A DNA stretch of 64,000 bases, taken from assembly GCA_900596015.1 (NCBI GenBank), contig UVIF01000001.1, forward strand, positions 700,513 to 764,512. The letters are read 5' to 3'. This stretch comes from Pseudomonas viridiflava (lineage in GTDB: Bacteria > Pseudomonadota > Gammaproteobacteria > Pseudomonadales > Pseudomonadaceae). How positions within the stretch are numbered: position 1 is the first letter of the stretch; the number at the start of each line of letters is the position of its first letter. The position numbers and the translations under genes were made by a program. Shown piece by piece: positions 53,122-61,550 of this stretch. The notes below the pieces were generated by a model, which saw only the letters and a program-made list of their open reading frames with translations, did not search any database and was not told the DNA's origin.

Positions 53122-53383
53122 GGCCTCTTCGCGGGCAGAGCCCGCTCCCACAGGGCAAGAGGGGTGTTCCCTGTGGGAGCGGGCTCTGCCCGCGAAGAGG
53201 CCCCTGTCACAAGAATGGCAAGTGTTCCTTGTGGGAGCGGTGCTCTGCCCGCGAAGAGGCCCCTGTCACAAGAATGGCAGGTGTTCCCTGTGGGAGCGGG
53301 GCTCTGCCCGCGAAGAGGCCCCTGTCACAAGAATGGCAGGTGTTCCCTGTGGGAGCGGGGCTCTGCCCGCGAAGAGGCCCCTG
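53122..53383 (+). repeat. REP array: one inverted and four tandem units
   Basis: One REP in one orientation (53123-53153) is followed by four in the other, starting at 53164, 53222, 53281 and 53340 (spacing 58-59 bases). The units are nearly identical: CTGTGGGAGCGGG, then CTCTGCCCGCGAAGAGGC, then CCCTGTCACAAGAATGGCA as spacer. Several apparent frames across the array encode a repeated peptide and are artefacts. Confidence 0.92.
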
Positions 53384-53549
53384 AGTGCACACATGACCCA
53401 CTGATCTAACCGCGAACCCAAGTCGCTGACGAATCGCCCCGACGCGGCTATCATCTCGCCCACGACGGCCCGACGCCGGCCCATACGGACTCTTCCATGC
53501 AGTGCAATCGCCTTTCCCCTCTCGCGAACCTCGCGACGACTCGCCAACC

Positions 53550-54545
53550 ATGAGTCGAATGCTGTGGCTGGTTCTGATCATCGCCGTAGCCGTGCTGATT
53601 CCCGTGCTCATGGGCGGCAGCGAAATGCTTCAGCGCCTGCGTGGGTTCTCGCTGCTCCTGCTGCTGGGCATGTTCGGCATGATCTGCGTCGGCTGGGTGG
53701 TGAATGCCATGCGCCTGCGCTTGCTGCTGGCCGAGCAGGCGGCACGCATCGGTCGGCTGAAGACGGTTGCCGTAGTGATGGCGGCCGAGTTCGCCTATTG
53801 CGCGACCCCAGGCGGCAGCGGCGCACCACTGACCCTGCTGGCCTTGCTGGGACGCCAGGGCATCGGCGCGGCCAAGACCAGTGCCGTGTTTGCCATGGAC
53901 CAGCTCAACGACCTGATGTTCTTCTTCTTCGCCCTGCTGTGCATTCTGGTCTACGCGCTGTTTCACAACCTCAGCCAGGCACTGGAAAGCATGCTGCTGG
54001 CCAGCGGGATTCTGATGACGGGCGCGTTGATAGCATGCGCGGTACTGGCGCGCTATCACCGCCCGGTGATCAAGATCAACGGACGGTTCCTGCGACTGCT
54101 GCGCATCAAGCCCGCCACGCGGCGGCGCTTGGCGCGCAAGCTGCTGCATTTCCTTGACGCCTTCGCTGACAACTTCCGCCTGCCGCGCCGCGTGCTTGCC
54201 CAGGTGTTCGCCTTGACCTGCGTGCACTGGACGCTGCGCTACAGCGTGCTGTATTTCACTTTGCAGGGGCTGGGCAGCGAGGTGGACTGGGCATGGAGCT
54301 TCCTGATCCAGATGCTGGCCCTGAGCGCCGGCCAGTTCAGCCTGTTGCCCGGCGGTGCGGGCGCCGCCGAGCTGGCCTCGGCTGCCCTGCTGGCGCCCAT
54401 GGTTGGCAAGTCGACCGCTGCCGCTGCCATTCTGATCTGGCGGCTGGTCACCTACTACTTCTACCTGATCGCCGGCGGCCCGGTGTTCGTCGCGCTGCTG
54501 GGCAAGCCCTTGCTCAACAAGCTGCTGCGGGCCCGCCAGGCTTGA
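53550..54545 (+). CDS. Flippase-like membrane protein (YbhN/LPG synthase TM family)
   Basis: The protein is 331 residues with about eight membrane helices, similar to the membrane domain of lysylphosphatidylglycerol synthase and to YbhN (UPF0104). Signatures are VMAAEFAYCATPGGSGAPLTLLALLGRQG near residue 73 and QFSLLPGGAGAAELASAALLAP near residue 260. The catalytic acyl-transferase domain of MprF is absent, so a lipid flippase or membrane carrier role is inferred. The ATG at 53550 starts directly before the first helix. Its 3' end overlaps a small convergent gene. Confidence 0.8.
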   Translation: MSRMLWLVLIIAVAVLIPVLMGGSEMLQRLRGFSLLLLLGMFGMICVGWVVNAMRLRLLLAEQAARIGRLKTVAVVMAAEFAYCATPGGSGAPLTLLALLGRQGIGAAKTSAVFAMDQLNDLMFFFFALLCILVYALFHNLSQALESMLLASGILMTGALIACAVLARYHRPVIKINGRFLRLLRIKPATRRRLARKLLHFLDAFADNFRLPRRVLAQVFALTCVHWTLRYSVLYFTLQGLGSEVDWAWSFLIQMLALSAGQFSLLPGGAGAAELASAALLAPMVGKSTAAAAILIWRLVTYYFYLIAGGPVFVALLGKPLLNKLLRARQA

Positions 54546-54741
54546 CCGCGGCGGGCGTGTCGACGTCGCTGGCAGGCTCGGCCTGCTGCTGCTCCCGCAA
54601 CTGCTGCGCCCACAACGCCTCGGCACCGGGAAAATCGGTGCCGTGCTCCTCGCTCAGCGCCTCGGGATCGTAGCGGCTCGCACAGCCCGCACCGAGCACC
54701 GGCAACGGCTTGGCACTGGCCTTGTCGCGCGGCTCGCCCAT
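54514..54741 (-). CDS. Small acidic hypothetical protein downstream of purU
   Basis: The protein is 75 residues. It begins MGEPRDKASAKPLPVLGAGCASRYDPEALSEEHG and is rich in Glu, Asp, Gln and Ala. No motif is recognised. It starts two bases after the purU stop without a clear ribosome binding site and overlaps the flippase-like gene by 32 bases tail to tail. Protein-like composition and the coupling to purU support it, but it is less certain than its neighbours. Confidence 0.5.
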   Translation of the reverse strand: MGEPRDKASAKPLPVLGAGCASRYDPEALSEEHGTDFPGAEALWAQQLREQQQAEPASDVDTPAAVKPGGPAAAC

Positions 54742-54743
54742 GC

Positions 54744-55595
54744 TCAGCTGAATACCACGGTCTTGTTGCCGTGCACCATTACACGGTCTTCCAGGTGATA
54801 GCGCAGGCCACGGGCCAGGACCATCTTCTCGACATCGCGACCGAAGCGCACCATGTCGTCGATGCTGTCGCTGTGGCTGACGCGAACCACGTCCTGCTCG
54901 ATGATCGGGCCGGCGTCCAGTTCTTCGGTGACATAGTGACAGGTGGCACCGATCAGTTTCACGCCGCGCAGCGAGGCCTGGTGATAAGGCTTGGCACCGA
55001 CGAAAGACGGCAGGAAGCTGTGATGGATGTTGATGATCTTGCCGGCATAGGCCTGGCATAACTGCGGCGGCAGAATCTGCATGTAGCGCGCGAGCACCAC
55101 CACGTCAGCCTGGTGCTGATCGACCAGGCGCGAGACTTCCGCGAACGCCGGCTGCTTGTCCTGAGGGTCGACGGGCACATGGTAGTAGGGAATGCCGTGC
55201 CATTCGACCATGCTGCGCAGGTCGTCGTGGTTGGACACCACGCAGGCGATGTCGCAGTCCAGCTCGTTGCTGTGCCAGCGGTGCAGCAGGTCGGCCAGGC
55301 AGTGGGATTCGCGGCTGGCCATGAGCACCACGCGCTTCTTCTGTGCGGTGTCGGTGACTCGCCATTCCATGCCGAACTCTTCGGCGATGGGCGCGAAGGC
55401 TTCGCGGAAGGCGTCGATGTCGAACGGGAGGGTGTCGGCACGAATTTCGTGGCGCATGAAGAACCAACCGTTCTGGTCATCGGAGTGGTGGTTCGATTCG
55501 GTGATCCAGCCATTGTGGGACGCCAGGAAATGGCTGACTTTGGCAACGATGCCAACGCGGTCCGGGCAAGCGGTCACCAGCCGAAAAGTGCGCAT
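54744..55595 (-). CDS. purU: Formyltetrahydrofolate deformylase
   Basis: The protein is 283 residues: an N-terminal ACT domain (FRLVTACPDRVGIVAKVSHFLASHNGWITESNHHSD) and a formyltransferase-like domain with LARYMQILPPQLCQAYAGKIINIHHSFLPSFVGAKPYHQA near residue 185, including the catalytic Asn-Ile-His-His motif, and CHYVTEELDAGPIIEQ. It releases formate from 10-formyl-THF to supply THF and formate. I chose the ATG at 55595 (MRTFRL); the longer frame adds a non-family sequence. Confidence 0.95.
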   Translation of the reverse strand: MRTFRLVTACPDRVGIVAKVSHFLASHNGWITESNHHSDDQNGWFFMRHEIRADTLPFDIDAFREAFAPIAEEFGMEWRVTDTAQKKRVVLMASRESHCLADLLHRWHSNELDCDIACVVSNHDDLRSMVEWHGIPYYHVPVDPQDKQPAFAEVSRLVDQHQADVVVLARYMQILPPQLCQAYAGKIINIHHSFLPSFVGAKPYHQASLRGVKLIGATCHYVTEELDAGPIIEQDVVRVSHSDSIDDMVRFGRDVEKMVLARGLRYHLEDRVMVHGNKTVVFS

Positions 55596-55835
55596 GTATT
55601 CAAACTCCAGAAACTTCGCAAAGGGCGCCATTCTAGCGGCTGACGGGCAAACCTGCAGTATTGATTGCAGCCTTTCAAGCCTGGCACAAACCCGCCTTGC
55701 TTGACGCAGCGAAGCGCCAGCGCACTGTCGATGCGTTCACAGGTATTAAATAGATCTCGCCAGTAATGACATGAAAAATCATTCACCTGAATGTTGCAGG
55801 CAACGCCGGCAGCGAAGCAGTGTTTGCGTTAAATG

Positions 55836-55864
55836 TTTACTTGGCCTCGGGGGATGCTTATTAT
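55836..55864 (+). promoter_or_regulatory. Sigma-70 promoter of mvaT
   Basis: TTTACT (-35) at 55836-55841 and TATTAT (-10) at 55859-55864 are exactly 17 bases apart. The surrounding 200 bases are A/T-rich, as expected for a gene that its own product may silence. The start should fall near 55871. Confidence 0.7.
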
Positions 55865-55908
55865 CACGACACTGTTTCCACTGACACTTGCATTACCGAG
55901 GTATGACC

Positions 55909-56289
55909 ATGTCCCTGATCAACGAATATCGCGCAACCGAAGAAGCCATCAAAGAGCTCCAGGCACGCTTGAAGAACCTGTCCGAAGACGACAAATTGCA
56001 GACCGAATTGGAATTCGAAGGCAAATTGCGCACCCTGATGGGTGAATACCAGAAATCGCTGCGCGACATCATTGCGCTGCTGGACCCGGAAGCCAAGTTG
56101 AACAAGGCACCGCGCCCCACCACTGGCAAAGTTACCGGTACCAAGCGCGCGCGCAAGGTCAAACAATACAAGAACCCGCACAACGGTGAAGTCATCGAAA
56201 CCAAGGGCGGCAACCACAAGACCCTGAAAGAATGGAAAGCCAAATGGGGTGGTGATGTGGTCGAGAGCTGGGCCAGTTTCCTCGGCTGA
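55909..56289 (+). CDS. mvaT: MvaT/TurA-type H-NS-like nucleoid protein
   Basis: The protein is 126 residues. The N-terminal half is a coiled coil (INEYRATEEAIKELQARLKNLSEDDKLQTELEFEGKLRTLM) for oligomerisation; the C-terminal half holds the minor-groove binding loop with RKVKQYKNPHNGEVIETKGGNHKTLKEWKAKWG. It binds A/T-rich DNA and silences horizontally acquired genes in pseudomonads. The ATG at 55909 has GAGG seven bases upstream. It has a strong 5' promoter and a terminator 50 bases after the stop. Confidence 0.94.
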   Translation: MSLINEYRATEEAIKELQARLKNLSEDDKLQTELEFEGKLRTLMGEYQKSLRDIIALLDPEAKLNKAPRPTTGKVTGTKRARKVKQYKNPHNGEVIETKGGNHKTLKEWKAKWGGDVVESWASFLG

Positions 56290-56340
56290 TCGCTACATCG
56301 TTTGGATCGCAGTCTGTCAATCACAGCCTGTAGATAAAAC

Positions 56341-56364
56341 AACGCCAGTCCTGCGACTGGCGTT
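56341..56364 (+). terminator. Rho-independent terminator of mvaT
   Basis: AACGCCAGTC pairs with GACTGGCGTT around CTGC, followed by T5. It also can serve the convergent sbcB gene. Confidence 0.88.
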
Positions 56365-56385
56365 TTTCATGGCCGCGACTTCAAC

Positions 56386-57825
56386 TCAAGTCGGCAGCAG
56401 GCCCAGGCGCGCCGCCAGCGCCTGTGCGTAGGCTTGCCAGTGGCGCAACACCTGGGTCTGCAGCGGATCGGCCTTGGCCATGCATTCGGCCAGCGCGACA
56501 TTGAAGCCTTGCAAAGTATTGGGCGCGCCCAATTGTGGATCACTCAAGCGCTGTTGACAGAATTGCAACCAACGCTGTGTTTCAAGAGGATTCAGGGTAT
56601 GCGGAAAGTTACGCGCCCTGTAGCGAAACAACAGTTCAGGCAGTCGCTCGTCATCGAATATCCAATGCGCAGTGGCCAACTGTTCTGGATCCAATGTACG
56701 AATCCGTTCGCACAATAACCGGTCGCGGTCACCGATGAACCCGTCGTACAACTGTTGTTCTGGATCGACACTCTCGGAAAACGCTTGCGCTTGATACAAC
56801 GGTGGCAATTTGTATTGCCAGTGCGGTTGAGCATCGCACAAGCGCATTGCCCGAGCTTGATAAAGCGACTTGTCGAGATTGAGGCGCTGCCAATCCTCCT
56901 CACGCAATACGCCGAGCGGGGCTATTACCGGGCAGCGATTGATGTGCAGAAGTTTCAAAGGCAATGGCGCCTCGCCTTCAGCGAGGTCCTGCCGGCGCTT
57001 GTACAGACGCTCTTGCAATATTTCGATACTTTGCTCGATCAACGGCTGCGGATCGTGAGCCAAGTCATAGACAATCAAGGCATTGCGATTCTTTGGATGC
57101 CAAGCCAACGGCATCACCACTGCGGCATAGCGTCGCGCTGCGCCGAATTGCCCGGAAACATGTACCAGGGGCTGCAACAACTGGATATTTTCCTGCACCC
57201 GTTGTTTGCCACGCAATTGGAACAGCCAGTCGTAGAGCCGGGGTTGGCGCTGACGGATCAAGCGTGCCAGGGCAATGGTGGCACGAACGTCAGACAAGGC
57301 GTCATGCGCCTGGCCATGGTCGATGCCGTTGGCGGCCGTGAGCAACTCCAGGCGCATGCTCGCCCGTCCGTCCACCTGCGGCCAGTGGATGCCCTCGGGG
57401 CGCAGCGCATAGGCAGCGCGGACCACGTCAATCAAGTCCCAACGACTGTTGCCACCTTGCCACTCGCGACCGTAAGGGTCGAAGAAGTTGCGATAGAGGC
57501 TGTAGCGGGTCATTTCATCATCGAAGCGCAAGCTGTTGTAGCCGGCCCCGCAGGTACCGGGCATCGCCAGTTGGGCGTGGACCCGGGTCATGAAATCGGC
57601 CTCGCTCAGGCCGCGATCGGCCAGGCGCTCCGGAGTGATGCCGGTGATCATGCAGGCTGCCGGATGCGGCAGAATGTCGTCACTGGGCTGGCAGTACAGG
57701 TTGACCGGCGCCGCGATCTCGTTAAGGTCTGCATCGGTGCGGATGCCGGCGACCTGCAAGGGCCGATCGCAGCGCGGATTGATACCGGTGGTTTCGTAGT
57801 CGTACCAGAAAATGCTGGAAGTCAC
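56386..57825 (-). CDS. sbcB: Exodeoxyribonuclease I
   Basis: The protein is 479 residues, the normal ExoI length. The DEDD exonuclease core is visible: FWYDYETTG (D9 and E11), GYNSLRFDDEMTRYSLYRNFFDPYGREW near residue 96, and ANGIDHGQAHDALSDVRATIALARL near residue 165. It degrades single-stranded DNA 3' to 5' in recombination and repair. There is no in-frame ATG near the true start; the GTG at 57825 has AGGA eight bases upstream and gives the family N-terminus. The longer frame, starting in the neighbouring cardiolipin synthase gene, is rejected. Confidence 0.95.
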   Translation of the reverse strand: MTSSIFWYDYETTGINPRCDRPLQVAGIRTDADLNEIAAPVNLYCQPSDDILPHPAACMITGITPERLADRGLSEADFMTRVHAQLAMPGTCGAGYNSLRFDDEMTRYSLYRNFFDPYGREWQGGNSRWDLIDVVRAAYALRPEGIHWPQVDGRASMRLELLTAANGIDHGQAHDALSDVRATIALARLIRQRQPRLYDWLFQLRGKQRVQENIQLLQPLVHVSGQFGAARRYAAVVMPLAWHPKNRNALIVYDLAHDPQPLIEQSIEILQERLYKRRQDLAEGEAPLPLKLLHINRCPVIAPLGVLREEDWQRLNLDKSLYQARAMRLCDAQPHWQYKLPPLYQAQAFSESVDPEQQLYDGFIGDRDRLLCERIRTLDPEQLATAHWIFDDERLPELLFRYRARNFPHTLNPLETQRWLQFCQQRLSDPQLGAPNTLQGFNVALAECMAKADPLQTQVLRHWQAYAQALAARLGLLPT

Positions 57826-57898
57826 TGAGGTGTCCTGTGCGCAGTTGCGCGACAGTGTAGAGCCCTGCCCCGCATGAGGCCACGGTTGTCGGGCAGCG

Positions 57899-59056
57899 TC
57901 AGCCCCGGCGCCGAAAGACCGCCACGCTGAGGCGATCCATCCAGCCGAAAATGCGTTGCTGGACCCGCCCCCAGAACGGTCGACGGCGCCAGTCGGCCAG
58001 GCTGACTTCATGGCTGGCGGCGAAGTCGGTGATGAAGCTGCGCTGCACCGCCTCGGTCAGGCTGGGGTCCAGCGCTTCGAGGTTGGCTTCCAGGTTGAAG
58101 CGCAGGTTCCAATGGTCGAAGTTGCACGAGCCGACACTGACCCAGTCGTCGATCAAGACCATTTTCAAGTGCAGAAAACAGGGCTGGTACTCGTAGATCT
58201 TGACCCCCGCCTTGAGCAACTTCGGGTAGTAGTTGTGCCCGGCGTACCGCACCGATGGGTGGTCGGTGCGCGGACCGGTGAGCAACAGCCTGACGTCGAT
58301 GCCGCGACTGGCGGCGCGGCGCAGCGAGCGACGGACCTTCCAGGTGGGCAGAAAATACGGTGTCGCCAGCCAGATGCGACGCTGCCCGCTGTTCAGCGCG
58401 CGCACCAGAGACTGCAGGATGTCTCGATGTTGCCGGGCATCGGCGTAGGCAACCCGACCCAGCCCCTGGCCGCCGTCGGGCATGGGCGGTACGCGTGCCA
58501 GGCCAAAGTGGGTCGGCGGACGCCACGCGGTGCGCCTGAGGTTGGCGCGCCATTGGCGGTCGAACAGCATCTGCCAGTCGGCGACCAAGGTGCCGGTCAT
58601 GGCCACCATCACCTCATGCCATTCGCTGACACTTTCATTCGGCTGCCAGAACTCATCGGTAACGCCAGTGCCGCCGACCATCGCCCATTGCTGGTCCACC
58701 AGCAACAGTTTACGGTGGTCGCGGTAGAGGTTGCGCACGCCCCGGCGCCAACTGATCGGGTTGTAGAAACGCAGTTCCACCCCGACGTCGGTCAACTGCG
58801 CGCGCAGTTCTGCGGTGAAGGCCAGCGAGCCGTAGTGGTCGAACAGGCAGCGCACATGCACGCCCCGTGCAGCTGCCGCGTGCAGCGCCTGGACCACGGC
58901 CTGGGCACAGGCGCCGGCCTCCACCAGGTACAGTTCCAGATCGATCGTGTGCTCGGCCTGGCCGATGCGTTCGAGCATGCGCGGGAAGAACTGCGGCCCG
59001 TCGATCAGCAACTCGAATTCGCTGCTCTCGCGCCATTGAAACACCGGCCCGCCCAT
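57899..59056 (-). CDS. clsB: Cardiolipin synthase B type (PLD superfamily)
   Basis: The protein is 385 residues with two HKD motifs, HRKLLLVD near residue 114 and HLKMVLID near residue 295, each followed by a glycine-rich strand (VGGTGVTD and VGSCNFDHWNLRFNLEANLE). It lacks the N-terminal membrane helices of ClsA and has the ClsB/YbhO layout. It makes cardiolipin, possibly from phosphatidylglycerol and phosphatidylethanolamine. It is last in a four-gene run with three coupled upstream frames. The start at 59056 lies one base after the 41-codon ORF stop. Confidence 0.9.
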   Translation of the reverse strand: MGGPVFQWRESSEFELLIDGPQFFPRMLERIGQAEHTIDLELYLVEAGACAQAVVQALHAAAARGVHVRCLFDHYGSLAFTAELRAQLTDVGVELRFYNPISWRRGVRNLYRDHRKLLLVDQQWAMVGGTGVTDEFWQPNESVSEWHEVMVAMTGTLVADWQMLFDRQWRANLRRTAWRPPTHFGLARVPPMPDGGQGLGRVAYADARQHRDILQSLVRALNSGQRRIWLATPYFLPTWKVRRSLRRAASRGIDVRLLLTGPRTDHPSVRYAGHNYYPKLLKAGVKIYEYQPCFLHLKMVLIDDWVSVGSCNFDHWNLRFNLEANLEALDPSLTEAVQRSFITDFAASHEVSLADWRRRPFWGRVQQRIFGWMDRLSVAVFRRRG

Positions 59057-59057
59057 G

Positions 59058-59183
59058 TCAGCGCCCCTGCATGACAGATGAGGTCGCTTGCAAGCCGTTC
59101 AATTCGCGCATGGGCAGTCCTGTAACCAAGTGGATGAAGAGGCCGGTGGCGGGCGCAAGCAGCCGGGGTTCAGGTCGGTTCAT
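59058..59183 (-). CDS. Translationally coupled 41-codon ORF
   Basis: The ORF encodes 41 residues, MNRPEPRLLAPATGLFIHLVTGLPMRELNGL and a short tail. Its ATG overlaps the stop of the gene upstream (ATGA), and the cardiolipin synthase gene begins one base after its stop, so it fits in the chain of coupled genes without a gap. The central LAPATGLFIHLV could be a short helix. It may be a small protein or only a translational bridge that carries ribosomes to clsB. Confidence 0.45.
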   Translation of the reverse strand: MNRPEPRLLAPATGLFIHLVTGLPMRELNGLQATSSVMQGR

Positions 59184-59509
59184 CCGTCGTTTCCTGGAAT
59201 CAACCGGCAGCCTTGCCGGGGTCCGACCCAGGCGGCCGTATTGCTGCGCCCCAGGCCGCTGGCCAGAACGCGCCGCTGGCCAGCGTCTTCGCTCAGGCTG
59301 CTGAGCGGCAGATACTGTTTGATGTAGCTCTGACAGTAGTCGGCACTGTTTTGCAGCACATAGCGGCACGAACAGTATTCCTTTGCCGAAAAGGCGCTGA
59401 GGATATCGGGAAAGGCCAGCAACTGCGTGCGTTCGTGCCACAGCCAGGTGGCCGCTGCCAGCGAGAGCAACAGGCCGAGCGCCGCCCAGGCGCGCTGGCC
59501 AGTGCTCAT
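59180..59509 (-). CDS. Membrane-anchored Cys-containing hypothetical protein
   Basis: The protein is 109 residues. One N-terminal membrane helix or uncleaved signal (RAWAALGLLLSLAAATWLW) leads to a periplasmic part with C46-x-C48 and C59 in EYCSCRYV and DYCQSYI. The C-terminus is LASGLGRSNTAAWVGPRQGCRL, with a fourth cysteine, so a disulfide or metal site is possible. Its ATG overlaps the serine hydrolase stop (ATGA), and its stop overlaps the next ATG. Similar short proteins often follow class-C-like hydrolases in pseudomonads, but no function is known to me. Confidence 0.7.
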   Translation of the reverse strand: MSTGQRAWAALGLLLSLAAATWLWHERTQLLAFPDILSAFSAKEYCSCRYVLQNSADYCQSYIKQYLPLSSLSEDAGQRRVLASGLGRSNTAAWVGPRQGCRLIPGNDG

Positions 59510-60585
59510 TGGCCACCTGGTGCGGCGAAGGCGGCCACGATTCGTTGCAACAGCGCATCGTGGCTGAAGCTGCCATCGCGGTCGTCGGCATAGCGCACCA
59601 CCACCAGGCGTTGCTCGGGCAGCACGTACAGCGCCTGCCCCCAGTGCCCCAGAGCCGCCATCGTGCTGCGCGGGGCATGGGGCCAGGCCATATTGCTGTT
59701 GAGCCACCAATGAGCACCCGCAGCGGGTTCTCCGGCAACGTCCTGACTTGGCGCGAACGGCGCGCGGTTGAAGGCCACCCACGCCTGCGGCAGCAATTGC
59801 CGGCCACGCCATTGGCCATCGCGCTGCATCAGCAGGCCCACGCGGGCCAGATCGCGCGCGGTCAGGTAGGCATAGGACGAGGCGACGAATGTGCCGCTGG
59901 CATCGGTTTCCCACACCGCCTGGTCGATGCCCAGAGGAGTGAACAAGGCCTGCCAGGGATAGTCCGGGTATTCGTGCAGGCCGACCATGTTGCGCAGCGC
60001 TGCAGCGAGCAGATTGCTGTCGCCACTGGAGTAGCGAAAGTGTTCGCCGGGCGCGTAGGCACGCCCGTGACTGGCGGCATAGCTGGCCATGTCGCGATGA
60101 CCACGGGTGTAGAGCATCGCCACCACCGAAGAATTGAGCGGCGCATATTCGTAGTCTTCCTGCCAGTCCAGCCCCGACGCCCAGTGAAACAGGTCTTGCA
60201 CGCGTATGTCGCGGTGCTGGGCGAGGGGCTGAAAGTAGTCGGCGGCGGCATCCTGCAGGGCGAAACGCCCTTCGCCATAGGCCACGCCCATTACCGTGGC
60301 CAGCAGGCTCTTGCTGATCGACCAGGTGGCATGCACACGGTCGGCAGCACCGGGGCCGGCGTAGCGCTCGTAGACGATCTCGCCGTCGCGCACCACCAGC
60401 AACGCATCGGTGCGCACGCCTTGGCGCACGACGTCATCGCGGGCGACGAACGCGTACTGCTCCAGGTCGGCAATGGCCGGCGACGCCGGTGCCACTGCCT
60501 GGCTCCAGTGCTCGGACGGCCAATTCTGCGCACACACCGGTAACGCGCACAGCAGGGAGATCGACAGGATAAGCAGACGCGGCAT
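59506..60585 (-). CDS. Periplasmic serine hydrolase (beta-lactamase/class C family)
   Basis: The protein is 359 residues. A signal peptide ends near ALPVCAQ. The active-site serine lies in WSISKSLLATV (S-x-x-K), and the second motif is YSSGDSN (Y-x-S/N). HWGQALYVLP may hold the third motif. It is a member of the class C beta-lactamase-like esterases and transpeptidase relatives, with an unknown substrate. The ATG at 60585 begins the signal peptide; the longer frame adds a cysteine- and histidine-rich stretch without a site. It is the first gene of a coupled run ending with clsB. Confidence 0.85.
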   Translation of the reverse strand: MPRLLILSISLLCALPVCAQNWPSEHWSQAVAPASPAIADLEQYAFVARDDVVRQGVRTDALLVVRDGEIVYERYAGPGAADRVHATWSISKSLLATVMGVAYGEGRFALQDAAADYFQPLAQHRDIRVQDLFHWASGLDWQEDYEYAPLNSSVVAMLYTRGHRDMASYAASHGRAYAPGEHFRYSSGDSNLLAAALRNMVGLHEYPDYPWQALFTPLGIDQAVWETDASGTFVASSYAYLTARDLARVGLLMQRDGQWRGRQLLPQAWVAFNRAPFAPSQDVAGEPAAGAHWWLNSNMAWPHAPRSTMAALGHWGQALYVLPEQRLVVVRYADDRDGSFSHDALLQRIVAAFAAPGGQ

Positions 60586-60680
60586 GCGGGGAAGGCTCGT
60601 GATCGAGGTTGGAGCGAGTGTGCAGTGCGGGTATGACAGCCGTTCGCTGCAAGAGTTGTGTGGCATGTGGCAGCCGAGGG

Positions 60681-60720
60681 CTGTCACGCAAGCATCACCA
60701 AAGCTTCATGGTGATGACAC
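60681..60720 (+). promoter_or_regulatory. Candidate PHO box array upstream of olsBA
   Basis: CTGTCAC (60681), GCATCAC (60692), GCTTCAT (60703) and ATGACAC (60714) lie exactly 11 bases apart, each ending in the TCAC/TCAT/ACAC form of a PhoB half-site. The spacing of 7 + 4 bases is that of PHO boxes. A -10-like TAGGCT follows at about 60729. Confidence 0.65.
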
Positions 60721-60794
60721 CGGGCCTTCCTAGGCTGGCCATGCCTAGCAAAATCGACCTGCCGCACTCACCGGCCGGCTTTTGGAGACTTGCA

Positions 60795-61550
60795 ATGACT
60801 CAGATCGCACGCTCTGGCGACACCCGTACCGAACGCCGTCTGCACGCCGAACGACTTGTCGGCCCGCAAGCTCTGCACGAGGCCCAGGCCCTGCGCTTCG
60901 CCGTGTTCAGCACAGAGCTCAACGCCAAACTCAAGAGCGCCGAACAGGGTCTGGACGTCGACGACTACGATGCCCATTGCCAGCACATCGGGGTTCGCGA
61001 CCTGGCCACCGGGCGACTGGTAGCAACCACACGCCTGCTCGACCACCGCGCCGCCAACCGGCTGGGACGCTTCTACAGCGAAGAAGAGTTCAGCCTGCAC
61101 GGTCTGCGCCACCTGCAAGGCTCGATCCTGGAAATCGGGCGCACCTGCGTGGCCCCCGCCTACCGCAACGGCGGAACCATCGCGGTGCTCTGGGGCGAAC
61201 TGGCGGAAGTGCTCAACGAGGGTGGCTACGACTACCTGATGGGCTGTGCCAGCATTCCGATGCAGGACGGCGGCATTCAGGCCCAGGCAATCATGCAGCG
61301 CCTGCGCGAGCGCTACCTGTGCACCGAACACCTGCGCGCAGAGCCGAAGATGCCGCTGCCCAGCCTGGACATTCCAGGCAACGTCATTGCCGAGATGCCG
61401 CCGCTGCTCAAGGCCTACATGCGCCTGGGGGCGAAGATCTGTGGCGAGCCGTGCTGGGACCCGGATTTCCAGGTTGCCGACGTGTTCATCCTGCTCAAGC
61501 GCGACGATCTCTGCCCGCGCTACGCCCGCCACTTCAAGGCGGCCGTGTGA
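60795..61550 (+). CDS. olsB: OlsB, ornithine N-acyltransferase (GNAT)
   Basis: The protein is 251 residues of the OlsB/GNAT family. Core features are [37 protein letters not shown] near residues 33-70 and [26 protein letters not shown] near residue 111, the acyl-donor loop. It adds the first 3-hydroxyacyl chain to ornithine, giving lyso-ornithine lipid. The ATG has GGAG seven bases upstream. Its stop TGA overlaps the olsA ATG. The upstream PHO-like array fits the known induction of ornithine lipids by phosphate shortage. Confidence 0.88.
   Translation: MTQIARSGDTRTERRLHAERLVGPQALHEAQALRFAVFSTELNAKLKSAEQGLDVDDYDAHCQHIGVRDLATGRLVATTRLLDHRAANRLGRFYSEEEFSLHGLRHLQGSILEIGRTCVAPAYRNGGTIAVLWGELAEVLNEGGYDYLMGCASIPMQDGGIQAQAIMQRLRERYLCTEHLRAEPKMPLPSLDIPGNVIAEMPPLLKAYMRLGAKICGEPCWDPDFQVADVFILLKRDDLCPRYARHFKAAV

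Noticed and set aside
53060..53409. Frames encoding a repeated peptide (GALPAKRPLS-type units)
   Set aside because: They arise from the 58/59-bp REP array; three frames are open because of the repeat, not selection.
57826..58011. N-terminal extension of SbcB
   Set aside because: It would start inside the clsB gene, adding residues with no family match; the GTG at 57825 gives the family N-terminus.
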